Shown here one piece after another: positions 53,635 through 62,828 of a DNA stretch of 64,000 nt. The notes under the pieces were generated by a model. The model was not told where the DNA came from. It did no database searches and worked only from the letters and a program-made list of their open reading frames with translations. The stretch lies in contig NZ_CP094380.1 of the NCBI RefSeq assembly GCF_022809775.1, positions 744,001 through 808,000 of the forward strand, given 5' to 3'. The position numbers and the translations under genes are program-made. The DNA comes from Pseudodesulfovibrio tunisiensis. Its GTDB lineage: Bacteria > Desulfobacterota > Desulfovibrionia > Desulfovibrionales > Desulfovibrionaceae. Positions within the stretch are counted from its first letter, which is position 1. Each line of letters opens with the position of its first letter.

Positions 53635-54858
53635 CTAGTTGGACAGCACCATGTCCGCAAACACCTTGGCGTCGCCGATGGTGTTGCTGATCAGTGCCCA
53701 CTCGTTGGGCTGGTGCGCGTTGTGATGCAGGGTGGACCAGACAACCGCGTCATGGCCGTGGCGACGCAGGAACGCAGCCACAGTGCCGCCGCCAATACCG
53801 ACAAAACGCGGATTGTTGCCATAGACCTTCTTGACGCTTTTCAACGTCCGAAGCGCTATTTCGCTGTTTTCGGGCGTGGGAGGCGCTGCCTGTTCGCCCT
53901 TATCCGCAATGCAGGTGATGGTCACGCCGTACTCTTCGGCGACTTCATCAGCGAACTCCCGAATTCTGGCAGATACGTCCTCGATCTTGTATTCGGGCAG
54001 AATGCGGGAATCCACATGGAACACGTCGCGGCCCGGGATGGTGTTGACATTTTCCACGTTGGCCTCGCGTTTGGTAGCCTGAAACGTGGAACGGGACGGG
54101 TCGTACAGGGGATCTTCCGCGTCGAAAATTTCTTCCAGCTCCCGAATCTTCAGAATCAGGGCTGCGGAAGGATACATGGTGTTATTGCCCTGTTCCGGAG
54201 AAGAGGCATGACACTGTCTGCCCTCGACAACCACCTTGGTCCACAGCGAACTTTTTTCCGCGATTTCCACGGCCTCGCCATTCGGTTCACCGGAATCCGG
54301 CACCAGAAACAAATCGCCCTTGCGGAAGACCTCGGCGTGTTCCTCGACCATGTAGCCCAGTCCGTGCGCACTGCCGGTTTCTTCGTCAGCCACGAACAGC
54401 ATGCCGTAGTTGAATTCGGGCGTAATGTCCTTTTCGAGCAGTTCATGCGCCACGAGCAGAGCGGAAACCATGGCCTGCTGGTTGTCTTCCACACCCCGGC
54501 CAATGAGCTTGTCGCCCTCGACCACGAGTTCGTAGGGATCGGTGTTCCAGAGGGTCAGGTCGCCCGGAGGCACGATGTCGATGTGTCCGATGACCCAAAG
54601 CGTTTTTTCCGTGTTCCTGCCGGGAATGACGGCGGCAATGTTGGGACGGTAGCCGCAGGGAACGGAAGAATCCGGAGCATTGAATTCGCGAATGTCGGAA
54701 ATGCCCATGTCCTTCAGGTACTGCATGAGGAAATCGGCTTTTTCCTTTTCACCAGTACCGCCGTTTTTGGGCCCGATGGCCGGGATGGCGGTCAGTTTCC
54801 TCTGCAGCTCGACGACCAGGTCCTTTCTGGTGTCCAGGCTCTTGAAAATCTTGTCCAT
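53635..54858 (-). CDS. M20-family metallohydrolase (ArgE/DapE-like)
   Basis: 407 aa. GHIDIVPPGD supplies the first His/Asp; RGVEDNQQAM the bridging Asp; VADEETGSAHG the catalytic Glu pair; and a late H site follows. A dimerisation domain lies about 180-300. The family contains aminoacylases, deacetylases and dipeptidases; the substrate is not set by sequence alone. Confidence 0.88.
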   Translation of the reverse strand: MDKIFKSLDTRKDLVVELQRKLTAIPAIGPKNGGTGEKEKADFLMQYLKDMGISDIREFNAPDSSVPCGYRPNIAAVIPGRNTEKTLWVIGHIDIVPPGDLTLWNTDPYELVVEGDKLIGRGVEDNQQAMVSALLVAHELLEKDITPEFNYGMLFVADEETGSAHGLGYMVEEHAEVFRKGDLFLVPDSGEPNGEAVEIAEKSSLWTKVVVEGRQCHASSPEQGNNTMYPSAALILKIRELEEIFDAEDPLYDPSRSTFQATKREANVENVNTIPGRDVFHVDSRILPEYKIEDVSARIREFADEVAEEYGVTITCIADKGEQAAPPTPENSEIALRTLKSVKKVYGNNPRFVGIGGGTVAAFLRRHGHDAVVWSTLHHNAHQPNEWALISNTIGDAKVFADMVLSN

Positions 54859-54924
54859 TAAGTCCTCCGATCACAGGGTGAGAGACAGGTATACTCGATT
54901 CCGGCAGTCAGCGAAAACAAAAAA

Positions 54925-54953
54925 GGGCGGGGCTGACGCCCCGCCCCGAACAT
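54925..54953 (-). terminator. Terminator behind the PxxKW gene
   Basis: A GC-rich stem (GGGGCGGGGCGTC region with its complement) is followed by TTTTTT on the minus strand, about 20 bp after the PxxKW stop at 54969. Confidence 0.88.
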
Positions 54954-54968
54954 CCGTCGGAATATGGC

Positions 54969-55253
54969 CTAGCGACCGCGGGCGGCGCGCTTGGAAGCCT
55001 TCAGCGGGTTGATCTTGACCTTGCCGCCCTTGTCCATCTCGGCGCGGACATGGGTGGCGAAGTTGCAAACGCCGCCAGCCCACTTGCGGGCAGGCTGGGC
55101 GTAGGTGGGACAGAAGTTCTGTCCTTCGAAGTCAACCATACGGTCGCAACCTTCGCACTTTTCGACAACAGGCTCCATGATGACGCCTTTGTAACTCAAA
55201 CCGTTCTCGGTCATGACAGCGCCTTCAAGGGATACGGTGTTTTTCTTAGCCAT
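54969..55253 (-). CDS. PxxKW-family cysteine-rich protein
   Basis: 94 aa from ATG 55253 after GAGGATCC; the upstream extension to 55364 is rejected. Four Cys (CEGCDRM, FCPTY, GGVCNF) surround PARKW, the signature of a small family seen mainly in sulfate-reducing deltaproteobacteria. Metal or redox binding is likely from the Cys spacing. The C-terminus is basic. It stands alone with its own terminator. Confidence 0.85.
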   Translation of the reverse strand: MAKKNTVSLEGAVMTENGLSYKGVIMEPVVEKCEGCDRMVDFEGQNFCPTYAQPARKWAGGVCNFATHVRAEMDKGGKVKINPLKASKRAARGR

Positions 55254-55373
55254 TCTTGGATCCTCCATAAATTTATGCGGCTCAGTCCATGCCGGAAACG
55301 GCACGTCATAATTTTCATCACGCAAGAGCGACATTCGATATGCGCCAGAGGCGGGTATTGTCAAGTGATCTGC

Positions 55374-56714
55374 TCATTTTTTCCGTTTTTTGGCCGAAAT
55401 CCATTTCGCGGCTCTGCGGATTTCCCGGCGCAGTTTTTCCGCGTCCAACGTGAGAAATTCACCGTCGCGATACAGAATTCTGCCTTCCGCAATGGTCAGG
55501 CGCACTTCCATGCCCGTGGCCGCGTAAACGGCATGGGAAGTCGGCGCATACATGGGCATCATGTTGGGCTGGCGCAAATCCAGAGCGATCATGTCCGCCG
55601 GGCAGCCAGCTTCCAGACGGCCCAGCGTTTCCCAGCCGAGACAGGCCGCGCTCCCACGCGTGGCCATGTCGAGCACGTCTCCGGCATTGACTGCGGAAGC
55701 GTCATTGGCCGCAATCTTGCCAAGCAGGGCGGCAGTACTCATTTCACGAAACATGTTGAGCTGGTTGTTGCTGGCCGCACCATCCGTACCCAGCCCCATC
55801 ACGGCTCCGGCATCCAGCAGCTTCTGCACGGGGGCCACGCCCGAGGCCAGCTTGAGGTTGGAACACGGATTGTGCACAACGCGCGCGCCGCTGTCGGCCA
55901 GAACGCGAATCTCCCTGTCTGTCAGATCGACACAGTGATGCAGGGTGACGTGTTCGGAAAGCAATCCCAGGGACTCCAGAAGTTCCACGGGCCGCTTGCC
56001 GTGTTTTTTCAAAGAGGCCTGTGTCTCGGCCGGAGATTCGGCAAGGTGGATTTGCCAGGGAATGTTCATGTCCTGCGCAAGAGCATGACTCTCGACAAGA
56101 GCGTCGGCCCCGACCGTGAAAACCGCATGCGGCGTGACGGCCACGCGAACGCGTGAACTGTTTTGATAGCGGTCGACAAGCCGTTCCACGGTTTCGCGGT
56201 AATGTTCCGGACTGGGAAAATGCGGCGACGGAAAATCGAAGAATCCCTCGCCGATCACGGCACGAATTCCGGTGCGTTCCACGGCATCGCCCACGGCTTC
56301 TTCCTTGAAGTAACCGTTGAGGAATGCCGTGGTACCGGTTCGGATCATTTCCATGCAGCCGACCATGGCTCCGAGTTCGAGCAGCTCGGGCGTGAGCTGC
56401 ATCTCCACGGGCCAGATGTGCTTTTCCAGCCAGTCCATGAGCGGCAGATCGTCGGCAACGCCCCGGAACAGGGTCATGGGAAGATGGGTATGCCCATTGA
56501 CCAGTCCCGGCATGAGCATGGCTGGACCAAGGTCGAGTTCCTCTTGCGCCGTGAATCCTGCCTTGAGAGAGTTCCGATCCGACACGTCGACAATCATGCC
56601 GTCGCGCATGGCAACACCCGCGTCACTCAGGATGCGACGATCCGCATCCTGAGTGACGACAGTCTCGGCAAAAACCAGAAGGTCGCAGGGAAGTGGGGAA
56701 AGGGAATCCGCCAT
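55374..56714 (-). CDS. Amidohydrolase, methylthioadenosine/S-adenosylhomocysteine deaminase-like
   Basis: 446 aa of the ATZ/TRZ branch. MPGLVNGHTHLPMTLFRG (HxH), QIHLAESPAE (His, Glu) and LGTDGAASNNQLNMF (Asp) complete the metal site. Since mtnP and apt follow upstream on the same strand, deamination of methylthioadenosine or SAH fits; substrate is inferred from this context. It starts 12 bp after mtnP. Confidence 0.85.
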   Translation of the reverse strand: MADSLSPLPCDLLVFAETVVTQDADRRILSDAGVAMRDGMIVDVSDRNSLKAGFTAQEELDLGPAMLMPGLVNGHTHLPMTLFRGVADDLPLMDWLEKHIWPVEMQLTPELLELGAMVGCMEMIRTGTTAFLNGYFKEEAVGDAVERTGIRAVIGEGFFDFPSPHFPSPEHYRETVERLVDRYQNSSRVRVAVTPHAVFTVGADALVESHALAQDMNIPWQIHLAESPAETQASLKKHGKRPVELLESLGLLSEHVTLHHCVDLTDREIRVLADSGARVVHNPCSNLKLASGVAPVQKLLDAGAVMGLGTDGAASNNQLNMFREMSTAALLGKIAANDASAVNAGDVLDMATRGSAACLGWETLGRLEAGCPADMIALDLRQPNMMPMYAPTSHAVYAATGMEVRLTIAEGRILYRDGEFLTLDAEKLRREIRRAAKWISAKKRKK

Positions 56715-56726
56715 GAGATTTCTCCG

Positions 56727-57470
56727 CTACATGATCCGAATGGCCTGCATCAGCACCGAGGTCACCTTTTCCACATTGCCCTTGAACACCTCGAGAATTT
56801 CTTCCCAGGTTACCGGAGCCTCGTCCGTCTTCCAGCAGTCGTAATCCGTACTCATGGCAATGGCGGCATAGGGAATGCCGGCCTCGTTGGCCAGTATGCA
56901 CTCCGGCGCGATGCTCATGTTGATCACGTCCGCACCCCACATGCGAAACATGCTGGATTCCGCGCGGGTGGAAAAACGAGGGCCTTCAATGGTGATGACC
57001 GTGCCGCGTTCATGATGAACCACATCCAGCTTTTTGCATGCATCGCAAAGCAGGGATCGCAGGTCCGCATCGAAAGGTTCGGACATCGGGGTATGCACAG
57101 CGCCATGCGGCTCGAAATGCTCATGAAACGTCAAGGCGCGAAGCCGGGTAAAATCAATGAATTGATCCAGAACCACCAGATGGCCGCGATCGATTTCCTT
57201 GCGCAGGGAGCCGCACGCAGTGGTTGCAAGAATGCGGTCGCATCCGGCCTGCTTGAGCGCGAGGATGTTGGCCCGGTTGTTGACCTGGGTAGGCGGAACC
57301 GTGTGCTCGCGTCCGTGCCGGGCAAGGATGCACACGTCCCGGCCTTCGATGGTCCCCGCCTTGATCGGGGAAGACGGCTTCCCGTACGGGGTTTCCACCT
57401 CAATGTCCCGGGCATTTTGCAGAATGTCGGGATTGTCCAGACCGCTGCCGCCGATGATGCCGATTTTCAT
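56727..57470 (-). CDS. mtnP: S-methyl-5'-thioadenosine phosphorylase
   Basis: 247 aa from ATG 57470. IGIIGGSGLDNP opens it; ARHGREHTVPPTQVNNRANI and TACGSLRKEI bind phosphate; TIEGPRFSTRAESSMF and STDYDCW bind the nucleoside. It cleaves methylthioadenosine into adenine and methylthioribose-1-phosphate. The adenine can be reused by Apt, encoded next door. Apt stop and this ATG are 16 bp apart. Confidence 0.93.
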   Translation of the reverse strand: MKIGIIGGSGLDNPDILQNARDIEVETPYGKPSSPIKAGTIEGRDVCILARHGREHTVPPTQVNNRANILALKQAGCDRILATTACGSLRKEIDRGHLVVLDQFIDFTRLRALTFHEHFEPHGAVHTPMSEPFDADLRSLLCDACKKLDVVHHERGTVITIEGPRFSTRAESSMFRMWGADVINMSIAPECILANEAGIPYAAIAMSTDYDCWKTDEAPVTWEEILEVFKGNVEKVTSVLMQAIRIM

Positions 57471-57486
57471 AGCAGAATCCGATGGG

Positions 57487-58005
57487 TTAGAGTTCGAGCA
57501 GGTAGGTGTATTCCAAACCGGAATCCTTGATCTTCTGCGGACCATCAAGGAAGCCGAGCTGAATCACGAATCCAACGCCCACGATGTCGCCGCCGGACTC
57601 CTTGACAAGTTTGAGCATTCCCTCGGCCGTGCCGCCGGTAGCGAGCAAATCGTCAATGACCAGCACCTTTTCGCCCGGAGCAATGGCATCTTCGTGGATA
57701 CACAGGGTGTCGGTGCCGTATTCCAGATCATAGGTCACGCACCGGGTCTTGTAGGGCAGCTTGCCCGGCTTGCGGACCGGAACGAAGCCGATGCCCATCT
57801 TGTAGGCCAGAGGTGCGCCGAAAATGAATCCGCGGGCTTCGGCTGCAACCACCTTGGTTGCACCGCAGTCCTTGAATTTTTCGGCAAGGCGGTCGATCGT
57901 GTGGCGAAACGCCTCGGGATCGGAAAGGATCGGGGTTATATCGAAAAAAACAATGCCTTCCTTGGGATAATCGGGAATATCCCGGATATGGGCGCGCAGG
58001 TTCAT
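57487..58005 (-). CDS. apt: Adenine phosphoribosyltransferase
   Basis: 172 aa from ATG 58005, preceded by AAGGAGGA. FFDITPILSDP, AAEARGFIFGAPLA and the PRPP loop VLVIDDLLATGGTAEG. It makes AMP from adenine and PRPP. First gene of apt-mtnP-deaminase, a methylthioadenosine salvage operon. Its start region faces ksgA across about 120 bp. Confidence 0.96.
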   Translation of the reverse strand: MNLRAHIRDIPDYPKEGIVFFDITPILSDPEAFRHTIDRLAEKFKDCGATKVVAAEARGFIFGAPLAYKMGIGFVPVRKPGKLPYKTRCVTYDLEYGTDTLCIHEDAIAPGEKVLVIDDLLATGGTAEGMLKLVKESGGDIVGVGFVIQLGFLDGPQKIKDSGLEYTYLLEL

Positions 58006-58126
58006 GAAAAGTCCTCCTTGTTTCTCGTAACGGAAGAGTCTTAAATACAGTATTGCGAACGTGTCAATATGGTTGATACCTTTGCCATGTTGCGCTATCC
58101 ACGGCCGTCCAAGCCAAAGAGGGAAA

Positions 58127-58903
58127 ATGAATAACACCTATCATCGAGCCAAGAAGAGCCTCGGACAGAATTTTCTGGTGGACCAGAACATCTGTCGAAG
58201 AATCGTCCATTCCGCGCGGATCAAGGAAGACAGCCGGGTGCTGGAAATCGGTCCGGGGCAGGGGGCGCTAACCCGTCACCTGCTGGAAACCGGCTGCGAT
58301 CTGACAGTGGTGGAAAAGGACCGTGACCTTGCGGAACGGCTGGAAAACGATCATCCCGAACTGACCGTGCTTCAGGCGGACGCACTCCGTTTTTCCTGGG
58401 AGGACTTCGGCAGCAAGGGAGCGTGCACCATCGTGGGCAACCTTCCGTACAATATTGGATCAAAGCTCATCTGGGATATTGTCGCCCGTACTCCGAATCT
58501 GAAGCGGGCAGTTTTCATGGTGCAGCATGAGGTGGCACTGAGGCTGACGGCAGAGCAGGGCACCAAGGCGTTCGGCGGACTGACTGTCTGGGTGCGCAAT
58601 CATGCCGAGACGAGATATCTGTTCAAGGTACCCCCCACCGTATTCAGGCCGCAACCCAAAGTGGATTCCGCCGTGGTGGAATTTCTGCCTTTGCCTGCGG
58701 GGAAACGGCCTGAAAACCCCGACGCGCTCTCCAAGCTGATTCGTCTCCTGTTTCAGAAGCGCAGAAAACAGCTTTCCACCATTTTGAAGAAGCAATGGAC
58801 CGAACCGGTCCGGGAATGGTTCGACCGGGAAGGGGTTGCGCCTTCGGCTCGGCCGGAAACTCTCTCTCCGGAGCAGTTCGAGCGACTTTCCCGTTGCATT
58901 TAG
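58127..58903 (+). CDS. ksgA: 16S rRNA dimethyladenosine transferase
   Basis: 258 aa from ATG 58127. KSLGQNFLVDQNI, SAM-binding LEIGPGQGALT, NLPYNIGSKLI (catalytic) and VPPTVFRPQPKVDSAV. It dimethylates two adjacent adenosines in 16S helix 45. AGAGGGAAA lies before the start. It is divergent from apt. Confidence 0.95.
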   Translation: MNNTYHRAKKSLGQNFLVDQNICRRIVHSARIKEDSRVLEIGPGQGALTRHLLETGCDLTVVEKDRDLAERLENDHPELTVLQADALRFSWEDFGSKGACTIVGNLPYNIGSKLIWDIVARTPNLKRAVFMVQHEVALRLTAEQGTKAFGGLTVWVRNHAETRYLFKVPPTVFRPQPKVDSAVVEFLPLPAGKRPENPDALSKLIRLLFQKRRKQLSTILKKQWTEPVREWFDREGVAPSARPETLSPEQFERLSRCI

Positions 58904-58992
58904 TTCATTTTTTCACATAGAATGGGAATATCACCTATTGACTATCTCGCGGGAAAAGTGTCTGTGGGGTGATCGTTCGAGAAGGGCAAAAA

Positions 58993-59034
58993 GGCTGAAA
59001 AGTGGCTTCAGGCGTAGTTTTTTTCGTTTTTTTG
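58993..59034 (+). terminator. Probable terminator of ksgA
   Basis: GGCTGAA pairs with TTCAGGC (one mismatch) around a 7-nt loop, followed by two T7 tracts. It lies 90 bp after the ksgA stop. Confidence 0.5.
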
Positions 59035-59099
59035 AGTGTCCAGACTAGACACAAAGCTGAGTTTGCTTTAAAGCCCAAGAGGTGAGCCGCACGGAACAG

Positions 59100-59133
59100 A
59101 AGTGCCGATGCAACCCGCATCAAGGCAGCACTT
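59100..59133 (+). promoter_or_regulatory. Stem-loop in the leader of the HU gene
   Basis: AAGTGC pairs with GCACTT, and inside it GATGC pairs with GCATC around AACCC. The hairpin ends about 43 bp before the HU start codon. No T tract follows, so it may affect mRNA stability or translation rather than termination. The 272 bp between ksgA and HU hold no gene. Confidence 0.4.
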
Positions 59134-59175
59134 TAACCGAATATCAACATCGTTTTAATTGAGGAGGAAGGACTG

Positions 59176-59448
59176 ATGACGAAGGCTGAGTTGGTTGTCA
59201 AAATCGCAGAGAAGGCCAATCTGACCAAAGCTAACGCCGAGCGCGCCCTGAATGCGTTCCTGGAAACCGTGGAAGGCACGCTGGTGAGCGACGGCAAGCT
59301 GACCCTGACCGGCTTCGGCACTTTCATGGTGGAAGAGCGCCAGGCCCGCGTTGGCCGCAATCCCCGCACCGGTGCCGAAATCAAGATTCCGGCTACCAAG
59401 GTTGTGAAATTCCGCCCCGGCAAGATCCTCAAGGAAGCCGTCAAGTAA
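59176..59448 (+). CDS. hup: Nucleoid protein HU
   Basis: 90 aa, [18 protein letters not shown] at the start, [18 protein letters not shown] for the DNA arm and [12 protein letters not shown] at the end. It bends and compacts DNA. GAGGAGGAAGG stands before the ATG, and codon bias suggests strong expression. A 58-aa membrane protein follows 12 bp later. Confidence 0.93.
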   Translation: MTKAELVVKIAEKANLTKANAERALNAFLETVEGTLVSDGKLTLTGFGTFMVEERQARVGRNPRTGAEIKIPATKVVKFRPGKILKEAVK

Positions 59449-59460
59449 CTGGAGGTTCTC

Positions 59461-59637
59461 ATGCTCCACGGCGAAACTGTACATAGCCCTCTGCCTCAGG
59501 ACCTCCCTTGGTGGATGCCTGATCATTTCGTCTTCTTTGGCGTTTTGTACATTGTCCTGGGCGTCATTGGCATTGGCTTGGCTTACACTTTCATCAAGTC
59601 CTGGTGTCAGGCTAACTGCGACAATCCCGAACATTAG
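59461..59637 (+). CDS. Small single-pass membrane protein (58 aa)
   Basis: ATG 59461 with GGAGG 5 bp upstream and a TAG at 59635-59637. Residues 1-20 are polar with several Pro and Trp. Residues 22-44 form a hydrophobic helix (FVFFGVLYIVLGVIGIGLAY). The end holds a pair of Cys in WCQANCDN. It is 12 bp after hup and followed by a strong terminator, so it is very likely real and co-transcribed. Function unknown; the C-x3-C tail might bind metal or form a disulfide. Confidence 0.75.
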   Translation: MLHGETVHSPLPQDLPWWMPDHFVFFGVLYIVLGVIGIGLAYTFIKSWCQANCDNPEH

Positions 59638-59673
59638 TCCTTCGGGCCGTTCGTTTTTGATCCAGAGAGTCAG

Positions 59674-59707
59674 GTCCGCCGCACTCTTGTGCGGCGGACT
59701 TTTTTTG
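59674..59707 (+). terminator. Terminator of the hup operon
   Basis: A perfect 11-bp stem GTCCGCCGCAC, loop TCTT, then a run of seven T. Confidence 0.95.
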
Positions 59708-59818
59708 GCCTGAAACGGATTGAAAATAATGCTTGCCAAAGCCGTATTTCATGTATAATTTGCTGTGTTCATTTCGTCACTTCGCATAAGGCGAAGGACT
59801 GAAGAGGAGGTGATTTCC

Positions 59819-60019
59819 TTGCCTGGTGTTTACCTTGATGACCACGATAACTTCGACATCTCTCTGCGCCGCTTCAAGAAGCAGGTGGAGAAGGCGGGCA
59901 TTCTGTCCGAGTTGAAGAAGCGTCAGCACTACGAAAAGCCCAGCGTGCAGCGCAAGAAGAAGAAGGCTGCCGCCAAGAAGCGGCTGCTCAAGAAAATGCG
60001 CAAGATGCGTTCGCTCTAG
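59819..60019 (+). CDS. rpsU: Ribosomal protein S21 (TTG start)
   Basis: 66 aa beginning at TTG 59819, seven bases after GGAGGTGAT. The ATG-like upstream frame (59765) would add residues not found in S21. The [21 protein letters not shown] start and the Lys/Arg-rich tail fit S21, which aids initiation on the 30S subunit. yqeY follows after 5 bp. Confidence 0.93.
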   Translation: MPGVYLDDHDNFDISLRRFKKQVEKAGILSELKKRQHYEKPSVQRKKKKAAAKKRLLKKMRKMRSL

Positions 60020-60024
60020 ACCAT

Positions 60025-60471
60025 ATGAGTCTGCAACAACGCATAGAGAGGGATTACCTCACCGCCTACAAGGCGAAAGAAACGGTTAAAGTGGCCGTCT
60101 TGAGACTTCTCAAGGCGGCCATCAAGAACCGCATGGTCGAGGTGCGCGCTGATTTGTCCGATGCTGAAGTGCTTGATCTTGTTGCCAAACAGGTCAAGCA
60201 GCGCAAGGACAGCATTGTCCAGTACGAAAAGGCCGGACGCGCTGACCTTGCCGAGATCGAAGCTCTTGAATTGGCGGAGCTGGAGACTTACCTTCCCAAA
60301 CAGCTTGACGACGATGAGCTTGCCACTGCCGTGGACAAGGCCATCGCCGATTCCGGTGCTTCTTCAATGAAGGACATGGGCAAAGTCATGCAAGCCCTGA
60401 TGCAGGCCCACAAGGGATGCATCGATGGCCAAAAGGCCAGCGGTCTGGTGAAAGCCAGGCTCTCTTCCTGA
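60025..60471 (+). CDS. yqeY: GatB/YqeY domain protein
   Basis: 148 aa. LKAAIKNRMVE, KQRKDSIVQYEKAGR and MKDMGKVMQAL mark the YqeY family, related to the C-terminal part of GatB. A tRNA-binding role is suggested for the domain; the precise function is unclear. rpsU-yqeY-(mutS2)-dnaG order is the macromolecular synthesis neighbourhood. Confidence 0.9.
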   Translation: MSLQQRIERDYLTAYKAKETVKVAVLRLLKAAIKNRMVEVRADLSDAEVLDLVAKQVKQRKDSIVQYEKAGRADLAEIEALELAELETYLPKQLDDDELATAVDKAIADSGASSMKDMGKVMQALMQAHKGCIDGQKASGLVKARLSS

Positions 60472-60499
60472 AAACCTCTGTCCACTCAAGCAGGTCGGC

Positions 60500-62803
60500 A
60501 TGGAGTCCAGGACCTTACAGGTATTGGAATTTCCCAAGATTCTCGGCGTATTGGCCGATTTTTCCGTTTCTGAGCCAGGAGCTCGGGCGTGTCTTTCGTT
60601 GCGCCCGGCCGATACGCTGGATCAGGCCCGACAACGTTGCGCCCTGACCAATCAGGCGCACGCATGGGTTGGAGAAACCGGATATTCTCTCAAACCTTTT
60701 CCGGAACTCGATGGCCTGTTCTCCTATCTGGATCGCCCCAATGGCGTTGTGGATCAGGATGGCCTGTTCGCGCTCAAGACGGTTCTTTCCGAAGCAGACA
60801 AGGCTCGCAATGCCTTGAATCAATGCGAGGAACGCGGTTGGGACGGCCTATTCGAACTGGTTTTCGGCAAGAACTGGCCCCAGCGCACCATGTCCGGCAT
60901 TGGACGCTGCCTCGACCCGGAAGGCCGCATTCGCGACGAAAGCTCTCCCGATCTGCTTGCCGTGCGTCAGGAAATCCGGTCCATTCATCAGCGCTGCACC
61001 AAACGTGTCAAGGAATTCGTTCTGCGCGAAGACCTTGGCAACGCACTACAGGACGAGTTCATGACCATTTCGTCCGACAGATACGTGCTGCCGCTGAAAT
61101 CGAATTTCAAGGGACGGATAAAGGGCATCATCCACGACTATTCCCAGACCGGGGAAACCTGCTATTTCGAACCCATGTTTCTGGTGGAAACCAACAACCG
61201 TCTTCAGGAACTGAAGCGGGAGGAACGGGAAGAGGAATACAAGGTCCTCACCTATCTGACCGAACTGGTCAGACAGGAGCGGGAAGGGGTGCAGGGAGCC
61301 TATGATTGCCTTGTGGCACTCGACGCCCTGTGCGCACGCGTCAAGCTCGCTCTGGAATTCGATGGCCGGACCATCACCATTTCCGACAACGACGCTCCCA
61401 GCCTCAAAAATGCACGGCATCCATTGCTCGCGCTCGGCAATGATGTTGTCCCGTTCGACATCGAATTGCGCGAAGGGCAGCAGGCCCTGATCATCAGCGG
61501 CGGCAATGCCGGCGGCAAGACCGTCTGCCTCAAGACGTTGGGGCTGATTTCCCTGATGGCGTTCTCCGGCCTGCCCGTACCGGCGGAGGAGGGCAGTTCA
61601 TTGCCATTCTGGCCCGAGATTTTCGTGGTCATGGGCGACGAGCAGAGCCTTGAGGAAAATGTTTCCACCTTTACCGCCCAGATTCAGTATCTCCGGCGCG
61701 TATGGCCCAACGTGAACAACGACACGCTGTTCATTCTGGACGAATTCGGCGCAGGCACCGATCCCACGCAGGGCGCGGCTCTGGCACAGGGAGTCGTGGA
61801 TTCGCTGGTTGAACGGGGAGCGATTTCCGTTGTGGCAACGCATTTTCCCGCGCTCAAGGCGTATGCCATGGCTGCGGAAAAGGTGCGTGCGGCAAGCGTG
61901 CTGTTCGATCCCGCAACCAAGAAGCCGTTGTACCGTCTGGCCTATGATCAGGTTGGCGCGTCCATTGCCCTTGATGTTGCCCGGGAACACGGTTTGCCTG
62001 TGGAAATCCTTGAACGGGCCGAAAAATATCTGCTTCTGGACGGATCGGACACCTCATCGGTTCTGGACCGTCTCAATGCTCTTGCCGTGGAACGGGAATC
62101 GCAGTTGCAGGAACTGGCTGGCGAAAAGGCCAGGATGGAACGCAAGCGCGCTTCACTGGAAAAACGGTTCGAACAGGAACGCAAATCCGTTCTGAACGAA
62201 ATTCAGGGACAGGCGCAGGCCATTGTCAAGCAGTGGCAGGCCGACAAGATCGGTCGCAAGGAAGCACGCCGCAAACTGGCGGAAAAACGGGACGCGGTCG
62301 AAACCATGACCGGCAAGCCGCAAGCAAGGACGGAAGGGCTTGACTGGAAGGATATTGTTCCCGGCAGAAAAGTGGCGTATCTGGCATGGAACAAGACCGG
62401 AACCGTTCTGGAAGTCAATGACCGGAAAAAGCAGGCCAAGGTGGACGTGAACGGCGTGGCCATGTGGGTCAAGGCCGAGCATCTCGGCCTGTGCGGCGCG
62501 AAATCCGGTGGCAGCAAATCCGGCAGACAATCCGCCGGAGGCGTCCAGCACCAGCCCACGGTCATGCTGGAGCTCGACCTGCGAGGACGACGCGCCGACG
62601 AGGCGCTCAGCGAATTGGAACGTGCTCTGGACAACGCAATCATGCGCGGAGCCGCCGGTCTGGAGATTGTTCACGGCAGGGGAACCGGGGCTCTGCGACG
62701 TGAAGTTCACGAATTTCTCAAGCATTATCCTGCGGTGGATCGTTTTGAACTGGCCCCGGAAGACAGGGGCGGCGACGGCATGACCGAAGTGTTTCTCAGG
62801 TAG
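60500..62803 (+). CDS. mutS2: MutS2-type ATPase/endonuclease
   Basis: 767 aa. MutS core with Walker A SGGNAGGKT (usual GPNTGGKT, so Pro is Gly), LDEFGAGTDPTQGAAL (Walker B) and VVATHFPALK. A long coiled coil (about 510-600) and a KOW-like segment follow. The C-terminal Smr domain has LDLRGRRADEAL and VHGRGTGALR. No mismatch-recognition domain. MutS2 acts on recombination intermediates or stalled ribosomes in other bacteria. Confidence 0.93.
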   Translation: MESRTLQVLEFPKILGVLADFSVSEPGARACLSLRPADTLDQARQRCALTNQAHAWVGETGYSLKPFPELDGLFSYLDRPNGVVDQDGLFALKTVLSEADKARNALNQCEERGWDGLFELVFGKNWPQRTMSGIGRCLDPEGRIRDESSPDLLAVRQEIRSIHQRCTKRVKEFVLREDLGNALQDEFMTISSDRYVLPLKSNFKGRIKGIIHDYSQTGETCYFEPMFLVETNNRLQELKREEREEEYKVLTYLTELVRQEREGVQGAYDCLVALDALCARVKLALEFDGRTITISDNDAPSLKNARHPLLALGNDVVPFDIELREGQQALIISGGNAGGKTVCLKTLGLISLMAFSGLPVPAEEGSSLPFWPEIFVVMGDEQSLEENVSTFTAQIQYLRRVWPNVNNDTLFILDEFGAGTDPTQGAALAQGVVDSLVERGAISVVATHFPALKAYAMAAEKVRAASVLFDPATKKPLYRLAYDQVGASIALDVAREHGLPVEILERAEKYLLLDGSDTSSVLDRLNALAVERESQLQELAGEKARMERKRASLEKRFEQERKSVLNEIQGQAQAIVKQWQADKIGRKEARRKLAEKRDAVETMTGKPQARTEGLDWKDIVPGRKVAYLAWNKTGTVLEVNDRKKQAKVDVNGVAMWVKAEHLGLCGAKSGGSKSGRQSAGGVQHQPTVMLELDLRGRRADEALSELERALDNAIMRGAAGLEIVHGRGTGALRREVHEFLKHYPAVDRFELAPEDRGGDGMTEVFLR

Positions 62804-62828
62804 CCGCCAGCGAATTTGGTGGAACGGC

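Noticed and set aside
51763..54861. 1032-aa open frame on the + strand
   Set aside because: Antisense to mnmG and the M20 hydrolase, both with complete motifs; no ribosome binding site or family likeness.
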